Shown: positions 55,782 to 64,000 of the stretch, piece after piece | Layout of the letters: each line of letters begins with the position of its first letter | Position numbering within the stretch: the stretch's first letter is position 1 | Source of the DNA: Symsagittifera roscoffensis | Taxonomy: Eukaryota > Xenacoelomorpha > Acoela > Convolutidae | Direction of reading: 5' to 3' | Assembly (NCBI RefSeq): GCF_963678635.1 | Contig: NC_087067.1 | Location: 46,488,001 to 46,552,000 of the forward strand | DNA: 64,000 nt | Made by a program: the position numbers and the translations under genes | Notes under the pieces: model-generated | Told to the model about the DNA's origin: nothing | Databases searched by the model: none | Seen by the model: the letters and a program-made list of their open reading frames with translations, nothing else

Positions 55782-58632
55782 CTTAGTCTATCGCTTTTTA
55801 GTGCTGACGCACTTGATTCGGCTGCTACTGTATTTGTTGTCTGACAACTGATAATAGTAACACAACACCTTAGTGTTCAAAAGTTTTACGTACAAATGAC
55901 AACGAATCTTATTAAAATATCACGGTACATTGTATATATAATTTATGCACAGCAATTGATTATTGGTTATTGGATAAAAAGCTAGCACAGTCTGATGATG
56001 TCAATATCTTTAAGAGAAAGTGTAGTATTTTTCTCAAGTGGGCGTCTATTGCACCCACCGATATCTGGGTTACCTATCTGCCTTCAGATTGGCTGCGCTA
56101 GACCTACTATAATTCTCAAGGCAACCACTTTTCCAAAAAACAGTTTTGGATTCGAATGCAAATGAATCAGTGACGAACTCTGTTTTTGATTAAACCTAGA
56201 GTCGCGAATCTCCGAATTGGGACCCATCCGAATTGGGTTCTCCGGATTTGCAATTTAGGACCCCTCTGAATTGGAACCCCTCCGGATTGGGAAAAAAACA
56301 GGATCCCTCCGGATCAGCAAAAAGAACAGGACCCCTCCGAATTGGGCAAAATATGACCCTTACGAATTGGCAGAGGTAATCCTAGACCCTTTCAGATACA
56401 ATCTCAGCGCTTATCATTCAAAATCAACCAACTAGGAAGGGTTCGTTCAGGCTCCAAACTTCTCTGGATTGAAGCTCAACTGCTTATGTAACAATTTCCT
56501 TTAACTGTGAGGGGTCTTTCAATGAGCCTATTTCCGACTTGACTGTCGTTTTCTAGGTTTATTAACCCTTCCTTATTGTCGAGAACAACTTAAAAGTACT
56601 TTCTTCAACTTTTATTGCCGTTTGGTAGGGGGTATAAAGGATTTCCAAAAAATTGTTTACAAACGTGAAGGTTCTACCTTCAAAAACCCGGTGGTTTTGC
56701 TAAAAACAATTTTAAGAACATACTTTGCTTAAGTTTCTTCGAAAACAATTAATTTACGTTTAAGCCTACTGATTTCCTAATCTAGCGGTATCAAAATGAA
56801 TTGGATTGGTCCAGTTGTTCGAAAGTTATAAGGCAAAACGTCTTTTGCGCAATTCGGAAAAATTTCAAACTTATAGGTTCCGCCTAACATTTTCCGCATT
56901 CGGATTGATGAGTCAACTAAATTAAACACATCAAGTTCGATTTCACTGGGGTCAGGAAGGTGGTTGGCAAACCGGAGTTAAAAGTTTTCTTATTTTGTGG
57001 CGTTTCGTTGTTTCAAAAACTACTTAAAAATCGGATTTCTGTACCCAATTAGTTCCAACCATGTTCGAACTAAAATCAACGTTTTATAAGCCTCAGTTTT
57101 ATAAGCTAATTTTATAATTGGCTTATAAAATGGCTCAGTTTACCTCAGTTTTATAAGCCAATTTACGATGTAACTCACTAACTTAGTAGTTTTGTCCGTT
57201 TCAAAAATAATCGATATCGCACAAATTGCGATTTGTGGGGGGGGGGGGGGGGGGTCAAAATATGATTATTTTGACCCTAAAAAACCGGTCTGCTTACGGT
57301 TTCTTTGACTAAAAAACGGTATAGGAATAATAATACAAGCAATATAAATAGTAGTACTTGAAGTATTATACCCCTCCGGTTCCGTTCAAAATCCAATTAA
57401 AGGTGCTTAACTTGAAACATCGGAACTCGGTGGAGGGTCACTACAGTGCAGTCACTGTCGAGCCCCCCACAGAGTGATATCGCCCCCACAGATTGATATC
57501 GTATTTTCTGTACCAAAACGGATACAAAACTTGATAACGATACCTAACAGTCAATTGTTCTTGTCCTTGAGACCCTTCCTGCTGCTCCTTGCGCTGCTTT
57601 CCGGATCAGTCTTCCGCTTTAATCCCGTGACCCTTCAGGACTGAGAGCAAATTAGCCTTACCGTGCTTATATACTCAAACAATCCTACAGTACAGGCACC
57701 AAAAACAGGCCACAGTTTTGATGGTAACGATCCGGTTTGGTATAAATGCCTGAAAAAACCATATACCTTACATCAACAAACGGGAGTTTCGGATCACATC
57801 TCGTCTGGGGGGATGATTTCTACGGATTTTTTTTTAGTTTTATACTGTTTTTTTTGTTTTTTTAGTTAATTTTTTATATGTCTGGTTTTTGGCTTTTTCT
57901 TATGTCCTATTTTAGTTTTTGTTTAGCTTTTTGTACATCTTCAACTGTTTTTGGTCATATACCGCTCAGGGAGCGACAGGGCGGCCCCAACCTTTGAGAT
58001 CTTGATTTTTCCGTCTTATCTAGGTTCAAAAGCTAAATTAGGGAATCCGGAAGGCTTCCGCGTTTCCGAACAACCCGTCCGGCCCTTAGTTATGGGCTAT
58101 ATTTAGAGCATCCACTGGGCTCGAAGTGCTTCGTTAACGGGGCTGCCGATCATGATGTTAAAAGAAAAACACCCAGTAGCGCCATAAAAACATATATTTA
58201 ACATTCTCCCAGAAGTACATACCGACGGAAAACAAAGATAGGTTCTAAAACGATTGACTAGCGTCTATACACAGCTTCACATGCTTTAAACCGTCTCTAA
58301 CAAAGCCAGTTCAATGTGTGGTTCAATAATATCGGGTCGACGAAGTCATTGATAGTTAGGGCAATCAGCCAAACCGCGCAAACCAACATAGTTATAAGCA
58401 AAAAAACTTTGAGCTCATGGCTGGGTCTCAGTATCCCCAGACCACGAGGTAACTCCTAAGAACAGGGGTACTACTTTAATTACCATGTTACTAATATTTT
58501 TGTTCAGTAGATAAAAATCATCATATCCATCGGAGATAGATCAACCCTTTCCCTCAACTCCTAGATTCCAATTATCTGAAAACCAACTTAATGTTATTTA
58601 ATTCAATTCAGGACACACCAAGAAGCCAAAAG
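55782..58632. other. unrecognised region right of the Ty3/gypsy element
   Basis: No gene was recognised, and no long terminal repeat matching the left flank was found. A degenerate tandem repeat lies at about 56,205-56,375. AAACTGAGGT / GGCTTATAAAA-type inverted words lie at about 57,085-57,175. A G run lies at about 57,238-57,254. A doubled CCCCCACAGA(G/T)TGATATCG lies at about 57,463-57,500. The 57.4-58.2 kb portion is richer in G and C than the left half of the window. Confidence 0.4.
56205..56375 (+). repeat. degenerate tandem repeat, CCTCCGAATTGGGAC-like
   Basis: CCGAATTGGGACCC, CCTCTGAATTGGAACCCC, CTCCGGATTGGG and ACAGGACCCCTCCGAATTGG recur with irregular spacing of about 17-35 bases. 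It is non-coding. Confidence 0.7.
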
Positions 58633-58870
58633 TCAACAAAATTCAGAAGTTATCTTTTCCCAAGACCCTTCCGGTATCTTGAATATGGCTGAAAAGCTGT
58701 CTTCTTGACGAACAGGAAGGGTAGCAAAATCATCCCAATAACCCTCATGTTCTCGGGAATTGCTCCGTAACGATTTTAGCTGCACAATCGTTACATTTCG
58801 GAATGCTCTTTCACTAATATCTCTTAGTACAATATCTGTCGCGTCTCTCGTTCGTCGCACGTCTGTGTGA
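58633..58870 (-). CDS. possible terminal exon, unknown protein
   Basis: An open frame runs from about 58,870 to a stop at 58,633-58,635 on the minus strand. It is preceded by TATCACACAG, which could be a splice acceptor. The translation includes RRTRDATDIVLRDISERAFR and EHEGYWDDFATLPVRQEDSF, of balanced composition unlike the low-complexity chance frames elsewhere. I recognise no domain. An ATTAAAT word, a weak poly(A) signal, lies about 20 bases after the stop. It lies on the same strand as the CUB-LDLa gene but beyond that gene's stop codon, so it would belong to another gene or a degraded element. Confidence 0.3.
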
Positions 58871-58879
58871 TATCAGCGA

Positions 58880-59515
58880 AAATCGTTTTTCTGATTTTCG
58901 CGGTTTTTCAAAATTAAAATTGTCACGTGTCTGTACAAACAAATGAATTTTCAAAATTTCCCATTTCAGTCAAAACCAACCTCTCTCAATCCGTTCAACT
59001 GAACATTTAGCTCTGTTAGTTCTCCGAAAAATCAGATCCTCGCACTGAACTTTTCAAGATAAAAATTCGTTCTTTTCTGACATGCAATTCAGTTCATTCT
59101 GGTCGAAGGTCACTTTGATGTTGTACCATCAGCTTGATCCCTCTCCTTCCGTTTCACTAATGCTTTCTTCCTTGTCTGTGAGGGTCTAATCTTAACTGAT
59201 CCTGTATTTTCAATCTAACCCTAGTTATTCACTACCAGACCTGATTTGCGCACTTCCCGTCTTTAGATAGTTGGAAATGTTTTTAGGGCTGACGGGTCGA
59301 TAGTTGTTTGATCTGTGGCTTTAAATTGAAATGTTGATGACGTCGGACCACACCACAACGTCTGGTCTTGAAAGCAAGGTGCGCTTTTCTAGAAGAAATT
59401 GCAAGTTCTTCTCCCTACTGTTTGTATTCTGATTGAGAAAGAGTCCGGGAATGGTCGTCACGATTGTTGAATAGACGTTTCTTTCTTCGGATTCCAGATC
59501 CTTTAGGCTAGCAGT
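58880..59515. other. unrecognised DNA
   Basis: I see no gene. The last part may be the outer portion of the Penelope-like element's 3' end, but I cannot tie it to the right flank. Confidence 0.3.
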
Positions 59516-59517
59516 GT

Positions 59518-59669
59518 AGCGAACTAGCAGCTACTATGTAAACCAGTCTGGCTCTGACATCATAAGACAGTACATTAAAAATAAGAGACACAGAAAGAAA
59601 AACATTAAGTCAGAATGCGTTAAAATTGTAAATTCAAATAAACGTTTTCGCATATATTGTGCATCTTCA
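59518..59669 (+). repeat. Penelope-like element flank repeat, left
   Basis: AGCAGCTACTATGTA and CAGAATGCGTTAAAATTG, then AACGTTTTCGCATAT, match the right flank in the same order and orientation. Confidence 0.75.
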
Positions 59670-59989
59670 GGTTTTAAATTTTTAAATGATGAAAGACCTA
59701 AATTTTTAAAATTCTAAATGATGAAATTGGTACAAATTGATGGAAGATCATAAAAAGTGTCATACACATCATTATTTCAAAATTTAAAAAATTCAACCAA
59801 TCACAACTTAACAAATGTTACTGAAATTATGTGACAGTTATTATGTTACAATTTTAAACATTTAGTCACAAATTTCTGAAAGTTTTCACCTTTTTTGTTT
59901 TTACAATTTCCTTTTGTCGCTAATTTCATGCTAACATAAAAACTAATTTAAATTTTTTTGTTTTAGCCAGAATTTTTTTGATTCTGGAA

Positions 59990-60361
59990 CTATAGCCTTA
60001 GCGTCAGCTCCCTTCTTCTAAACTCGTCGCGGGTGTTAATTGCCGGACTCTCTTTCCTAATGTGCAGCGCCTCTAATGTAAGTAACTTAATGCTGCTGGA
60101 CGCCTTGTCGATTATCTTCCAATTAAACTCCGACTTACCACTCTCACTACCCCACTGCCTTATATGCTGTCCAACTGATGTATCCTCTTTTCGGTGTTCT
60201 TCAATCCTTGCGGTGAGATATTGGACCGTCTGGCCAACATAGATGGATTTGCACCCACAACATTCAAATCTATGCACCACTTTTGATTTCAGTTCACTGG
60301 AAAAGGAGGATTTTAGAGAGGGCATGCAAGTTTTCATTTTCTTCGTCGTGAATCTGCGCAT
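59990..60361 (-). pseudogene. GIY-YIG endonuclease domain of the Penelope-like element
   Basis: VVHRFECCGCKSIYVGQTVQ begins with the Cys-rich lead-in and the degenerate GIY-YIG core (SIY..VG), followed by RIEEHRK with the conserved Arg and His and SVGQHIRQW. A C-terminal stretch (KLLTLEALHIRKESPAINTR) carries the Glu-containing segment usual in the family. In intact elements this domain nicks target DNA. The domain itself looks intact here, but it is out of frame with the reverse transcriptase. Confidence 0.85.
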
Positions 60362-60737
60362 TGGTGATATCGCGCACTTTTTCTGCTAATGACTGATTGT
60401 GATTCCCCCTATATTGGACCATCAAGATGGGTGGTGGATCACTGCTATAATCACAGGGCTTCTTTTTCTCAGCCATGTTCTTTTTGTTTTTGCCCTCCCT
60501 GATGATCTTTTCAAGGGCATGCCACGCAACCCGCGACGACCAACTTTCCGGCTGTTGGTTATACCACCACTGTTCACGGTTGATTTTCATCTCTTTATCA
60601 TATTCTTACCATGTTGACGTACTGCGAAAAACTCGGTGAACAAATCCTTCAATCACACTTTTCTTGTACTGAAGGGGGCGCAGCTTCTAAAATTTAGTAT
60701 GGTACCTGTATCTGTTGGTTTTTGATACCACCCACTG
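60362..60737 (-). pseudogene. Penelope-like element linker (thumb to endonuclease)
   Basis: WSSRVAWHALEKIIREGKNK and PPILMVQYRGNHNQSLAEKV (60,294-60,590) fit the region after the reverse transcriptase, where a conserved TQYRG-like segment precedes the endonuclease. The 60,600-60,737 part is frame-broken. Confidence 0.6.
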
Positions 60738-60962
60738 TTAATTTTCCTGCTTTTTTTCAATCCTAATTTGTAAATCTAAAAACGCCAATTTGCCGTTTGT
60801 GTTTGGTGTCTCTTTTGTGAACTGTAAAACTGGATGTAATAAGTTTGTAGCCCGTAGCACCTTTTCAGGATCACACTTCACTGTTCTCACTATATCGTCA
60901 TTGTAACGGAGAAATAACTTAACTTGCTGCTCTGACTTATTTTCTCTCTTATCGCGATGCAT
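60738..60962 (-). pseudogene. Penelope-like reverse transcriptase, catalytic DD segment
   Basis: KLFLRYNDDIVRTVKCDPEK contains motif C (Y-N-D-D, with Asn where most relatives have a small or hydrophobic residue). LQFTKETPNTNGKLAFLDLQ follows, matching motifs D and E (the FLD segment). Both catalytic aspartates are present. Confidence 0.8.
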
Positions 60963-61225
60963 TTTCTACAGTACCAGACGATTTCACTTACATTTCGTTA
61001 CTCATCGTCTGATATATTACCGCATTTTACGTGATAGGAGTTCAAGCAGCATTCACATTCTACAACTTTCGACCTGTACGTGACCTTCTTATTGTACTTG
61101 GGACATATTCCGTTAAGATCTTTTTCGGTCAAAACATTTCGGGAATACCACTCGTTAGTGCAATTTCGTACTGCTTGAGCCAAAGCTTTGCTAAAATAAC
61201 GGCAAGAGATGCCCCGATTGCCCAA
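60963..61225 (-). pseudogene. PHD-like zinc finger inside the Penelope reverse transcriptase
   Basis: After the motif B region (AIGASLAVILAKLWLKQYE at about 61,190-61,250), the frame reads ICPKYNKKVTYRSKVVECEC, then CLNSYHVKC. After an in-frame stop it reads SEIVWYCRKC. The spacing C-x2-(C)...C-x2-C...H-x2-C...W-x-C-x2-C is that of a PHD finger, with the second ligand Cys changed to Tyr. It sits directly before the catalytic YNDD segment. Its function is unknown. Chromatin or nucleic-acid binding is an inference. Confidence 0.7.
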
Positions 61226-61650
61226 CCATCTTTATGAACGTACCAGGTTTCATTGCACTTCAAATGGACTTGACTAACTGCCATGTTCAACAGTCTCTTC
61301 ATGGTTTTCCTTGCAATTTATGGTGGTTCATCTTGCTCATAAAGTTTTCTCAGAGCTATGTTTATTGCTTCCTTAAGTGGAACATTTGTATACAAACTCT
61401 TCACATCTAGAGATATCAAATTTCCATTGTGCTCAAGATTAATGCTCTCTAAGATTTCTCTCGCATCTAGTGATTTGGTTTCGTTATTTGCGCACTCAAT
61501 TTTTTTGAAAAATTTTGCAAGAACCTTGTTCAAGTTATAGTAAGAGCTACCAAGCATTGAGAGGACCGGTCTTAATGGGGTATGCTCTCTATGCATCTTC
61601 GCCAACCCATAAAGCCTGGCGGGCTGCGCCCCAGTAGACCTCATCGTTGT
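61226..61650 (-). pseudogene. Penelope-like reverse transcriptase, fingers and palm
   Basis: ARLYGLAKMHREHTPLRPVL, SMLGSSYYNLNKVLAKFF and LISLDVKSLYTNVPLKEAI are the hallmark segments of Penelope reverse transcriptases: GLxKxH, RPxxS..GS..Y.L.K, and motif A with its Asp in SLDVKSLYTNVPL. After a stop near 61,320, the frame continues with motif B (AIGASLA). It is related to telomerase reverse transcriptases. Confidence 0.85.
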
Positions 61651-61673
61651 GTAGCGCTTCTCATCTATTTCGT

Positions 61674-62270
61674 CTATTTTCCCAACTTTTTTTTGATGTC
61701 TCTTCCTAACTTCAAAATAATCGCATCACTTGTTCCTTCACTTTCGCTGAATTGATTTGAATCTAATGTATCAGACAACTTGTTCTCGTAGGTGTCCTTC
61801 CTCATTACAGAAAAACCCACGCCCTTGTCATATGGTACCGCAACTAATCCATTACTCTTCAGATACTTTCGGGCCTTCTCAACGCCCTTGTCAGATTGTG
61901 TTTGTTTCAACCTTTTAGCATAGGTTTTTGCCACAGCTTCGATCTCACAAAAGGCCTCCACAGGGACTTTACGATTTTTCAGATCCGATAGAAAGATGTC
62001 AATATCGGCGAGAAAATTTGTCTCATTAAAATTATCCCTGACGGGAAGTTCCGGCCCTAATGCCAAGACTTGTTGTACCAATTTGAGATTTTTTTTTCGT
62101 GTTTGAACGAAGCTTGGACAAAACAGCTGGCAGGTTGTCTTGGTGTTCGAACACAATCCGCAAAGACTTAAGCTCCAGCTGGATGTCCTGGTGCAGTGCC
62201 TGATATTCGTTGACCAGCTCCGTTCTTCTCTTTCACTTTGAAATAAAACACCTCGTAATATGAATGACAA
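61674..62270 (-). pseudogene. Penelope-like element N-terminal domain
   Basis: The open frame has 198 residues. VQQVLALGPELPVRDNF and KSNGLVAVPYDKGVGFSVMR are the conserved L-G-P and A-V-P-x-D-K-G segments before the Penelope reverse transcriptase. The first 50 or so residues look like translated leader. It is joined to the reverse transcriptase by a frame change near 61,650-61,680. Confidence 0.75.
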
Positions 62271-62307
62271 GAATACCTAAGGGTTGCTAAGTTGTTCCAG
62301 GCTGTGG

Positions 62308-62557
62308 TAGAGGGAGCTAGCTGCTACAATGTAGACAATTTCAATTCTAACATGATAAAATTAATATAAAAAGATTTTTCCTCTAAAAAGATTTTTTCCG
62401 CTAAAAAAGGGGGAATAAACTTGAAATTAGGAGAGACTGTAATTGAGAATTGGCTCAACGCCGTAGGGTTTCAAAATGTTACATCTAAATATTTTGAGAA
62501 TGCGTTAAAATTGTAAATTTAAACAAACGTTTTCGCACATTTTTGTGCCAAAGCGTT
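62308..62557 (+). repeat. Penelope-like element flank repeat, right
   Basis: AGCTAGCTGCTACAATGTAG and, after an extra stretch of about 100 bases, GAGAATGCGTTAAAATTG and AACGTTTTCGCACAT match the left flank at 59,518-59,669. Confidence 0.75.
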
Positions 62558-62837
62558 TGTAACCCTGTTCATTTCTATGTGCAATTTTTTTAGAAAGAAA
62601 AAAATATGAAGGATTCTGTACACATCTCTGTACACGATTTACTGTTTCCTCATTGAAGTTAAAACCAGTTTAAAATCTAGCGCTGGTCTTCTGAGGTTTT
62701 TCGCAAAATTTACATAACGAGATAGAGGAAATTCAAAATATATATTACGAACGTTTTGTCAACTTAAATAACGTATTTACATGAAATCATCAGTGAAGTT
62801 ACCAGTCGGATTATTATGATTCAGTCTAAGATGCTGT

Positions 62838-63091
62838 CTACAGTCCGGGATTCTTTCGATAGACCGGGGCTTTAAGATTTGGGTTTATTATCTTTTTGCC
62901 ATCAGCCCCGACAATTATGTTCTGCTTCTTTTTCCTCTGTCGGAGACGTTTACTTTCATCTTGGCATATTACTCTGACACAGAATGCCAGAATTACGCTG
63001 AAAATCATACAGGAGAAAGACAAGATTGCAATCACCAAAGCGTAGTTGTCCAGTATCAGTTCCAAAACTTCCTTGAAGAAATCCAAGGCAG
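62838..63091 (-). CDS. CUB-LDLa-TM receptor gene, last exon (TM and tail)
   Basis: This is the final coding exon. The acceptor is TTTTAG at 63,092-63,097 and the stop is TAG at 62,838-62,840. Joined in phase 1 to the LDLa exon, it gives [16 protein letters not shown], then a membrane span ([20 protein letters not shown] and four more residues), a basic stop-transfer patch (KRLRQRKKK) and a short tail ending [11 protein letters not shown]. The product is thus a type I membrane protein with extracellular CUB and LDLa modules and a cytoplasmic tail of about 45 residues. It resembles CUB/LDLa receptors such as NETO-like or LRP12-like proteins, but orthology cannot be decided from three exons. The tail has no motif I can name. 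Confidence 0.85.
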
Positions 63092-63170
63092 CTAAAACAG
63101 CGCATAATGATAAATATTAAAATTCGATGTACAAAATTAGATATAACGTATGCCTCGTAATTTAAGATAC

Positions 63171-63299
63171 CATCATCGTAGACGCAGTTGGCCTCGTCGG
63201 AATTGTCGCCACAGTTGTCTAGCTTGTCGCATCTAAGAACTTGCGCGATGCAGTTTCCATTGTTGCAAAAGAATTCACTGCCCTCGCTGTAGCAGGAGC
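63171..63299 (-). CDS. CUB-LDLa-TM receptor gene, LDLa exon
   Basis: This exon of 129 bp encodes one LDL-receptor class A domain: [17 protein letters not shown], then [19 protein letters not shown]. All six Cys and the calcium-binding [13 protein letters not shown] signature are present. The acceptor is TTACAG (63,300-63,305) and the donor GTATCT starts at 63,170. Both boundaries are phase 1, so the exon is a symmetric module. The intron to the next exon is only 79 bp. Ligand binding through calcium-stabilised LDLa domains is known for the family. The ligand here is unknown. Confidence 0.9.
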
Positions 63300-63674
63300 C
63301 TGTAATTTTTTTAAGTTCGATTTTAAATCATTCAGCCTGAGAATGCCCAGCATCCCTCACCCAGCATCCCAATTAATATAGCCCAGCATCCCTCACCCAA
63401 CTCAATTAAGTAAATCAGATAAATAAATATATAAACATACTCAGTGTTATTGCCTCAATATATTCAAATTTTCATGCATAACTCTTATAAAGCGCTTAGT
63501 TCAGTATACACAAAATACGAATACACGTTTGCAAGAATACACTCGGCGAATAAAAAATGAACATAAAGTCAAATAGAATACGAAAACTGGGAGGGCTATT
63601 TTTTTTGCTATTAGGCACGGGTAGGCTATAATGGGAAAGACCTCAATGCAGATATTGAGGTGAGTTATACTAAC
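63300..63674 (-). other. intron of the CUB-LDLa-TM gene
   Basis: It is bounded by GTTAGT and TTACAG on the minus strand. It includes three CCCAGCATCCC words at about 63,347-63,393, otherwise AT-rich. Confidence 0.75.
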
Positions 63675-63888
63675 TTCCAGTCGATTTGTAGAACGACGTG
63701 AAAGCAAGTTCGAATCCAGTACCCTCCACCGCAATGTCGGAGATGAATCGCACCAATGCGACGTCGCTGTTTTCAGTAAAGTAGTCGTAGTCATCTGTTT
63801 TGGCTACGTACAAATCCGAGCACAATCCAGTGTTGTATTCACTCGCAGTCAGAGCACGGCTCTCCAGCTTCTGCTCGAAAATTTCGAC
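63675..63888 (-). CDS. CUB-LDLa-TM receptor gene, CUB exon (C-terminal half)
   Basis: The exon runs from an acceptor TTTTAG (63,889-63,894) in phase 0 to a donor GTTAGT at 63,674, phase 1. It encodes the second half of a CUB domain: NTGLCSDLYVAKTDDYDYFT then SDVALVRFISDIAVEGTGFE and LAFTSFY. These match the C-x-D / V-x-F-x-S-D / GF pattern of CUB C-terminal strands. The first half lies beyond the right edge of the window. A reading frame continuing past the donor (63,501-63,794) is not used. The intron to the LDLa exon is 375 bp and holds CCCAGCATCCC repeats. Confidence 0.85.
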
Positions 63889-64000
63889 CTAAAAGGATCA
63901 CTACTTTTTGTGAGATCACGGGCTAACTCCACTCAATTAGCTATGGCTTTTTGAAGATATTAATGAGATTTAAAAGTATGAGAATTTTCAGCGGAAATAA

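Larger units (their letters stand above)
59518..62557 (-). mobile_element. Penelope-like retroelement with direct-repeat flanks
   Basis: On the minus strand it has an N-terminal domain, reverse transcriptase with a PHD-like insert, and GIY-YIG endonuclease. This is the defining layout of endonuclease-bearing Penelope-like elements. Diverged direct repeats lie at both ends (59,518-59,669 and 62,308-62,557), as expected of pseudo-LTRs. Frameshifts and stops break the frame at about 61,650, 61,320, 60,990 and 60,700, so this copy looks inactive. Confidence 0.85.

Noticed and set aside
57238..57254. G run as a possible G-quadruplex control element
   Set aside because: It is a single homopolymer run with no gene nearby, similar to the runs in the family B copies. 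Most likely slippage-prone simple sequence.
43125..58000. Long terminal repeats of the Ty3/gypsy element
   Set aside because: I compared words left of 44,095 with those right of 55,781 and found no direct repeat. The left end is truncated inside pol.
59610..59680. Active hammerhead ribozyme in the Penelope flank
   Set aside because: An extra base follows CUGAAGA, stem III pairs poorly and the U before the cleavage site is absent. I keep it only as a possible remnant.
63501..63794. 97-residue minus-strand frame over the CUB exon
   Set aside because: It is in another frame from the CUB coding sequence and crosses the exon's donor site.

Overview
This is an AT-rich animal genomic window, gene-poor and heavily colonised by mobile DNA. 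It is metazoan because the right edge carries the 3' end of a CUB / LDL-receptor class A / transmembrane gene with GT-AG introns, and because the mobile elements are a Ty3/gypsy retrotransposon, PHD-finger LINEs, a Penelope-like element, a tRNA-derived SINE and many short inverted-repeat elements. A marine invertebrate is plausible. I cannot name the species from sequence alone.

Layout. 1-2.45 kb is an old local duplication. From 4 kb to 43 kb there is almost no protein-coding sequence: dispersed non-autonomous repeats sit in AT-rich, unrecognised DNA. I use these names. Family A is about 530 bp with asymmetric inverted repeats and a 3' hairpin, Helentron/HINE-like. Family B is hAT-like, with CAG..GCGGAT ends and 8-bp target duplications. 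Family C is a 1.85-kb higher-order tandem repeat at 13.15-17.3 kb. Family E is a TA-flanked element full of TATAATCGATTA-like words. Family G is a tRNA-derived SINE. Others are a forward/reverse/forward palindromic array at 27.2-29.9 kb, a hAT-like 0.54-kb element at 37.4 kb, a foldback of CAACTCGCA words at 38 kb and a Mutator-like 0.38-kb element at 42.7 kb. A decayed LINE endonuclease fragment lies at 30.3 kb.

44.1-55.8 kb is one decayed minus-strand Ty3/gypsy element. Reading right to left it has gag with two zinc knuckles, protease, reverse transcriptase, RNase H and integrase. Its RNase H domain is split by a plus-strand LINE (46,426-50,350) with PHD-finger ORF1, endonuclease and reverse transcriptase, and the two RNase H halves fit together at the junctions. 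The LINE has a 233-bp tandem duplication inside its reverse transcriptase.

55.8-59.5 kb is mostly unrecognised, with a possible terminal exon at 58.6 kb. 59.5-62.6 kb is a minus-strand Penelope-like element flanked by diverged direct repeats. It has an N-terminal domain, a reverse transcriptase with a PHD-like finger placed before the catalytic DD motif, and a GIY-YIG endonuclease. 62.8-63.9 kb holds the last three exons of the host CUB-LDLa-TM gene, the only confident host gene. The retroelement reading frames are broken by stops and frameshifts, so none looks able to make its full protein set.
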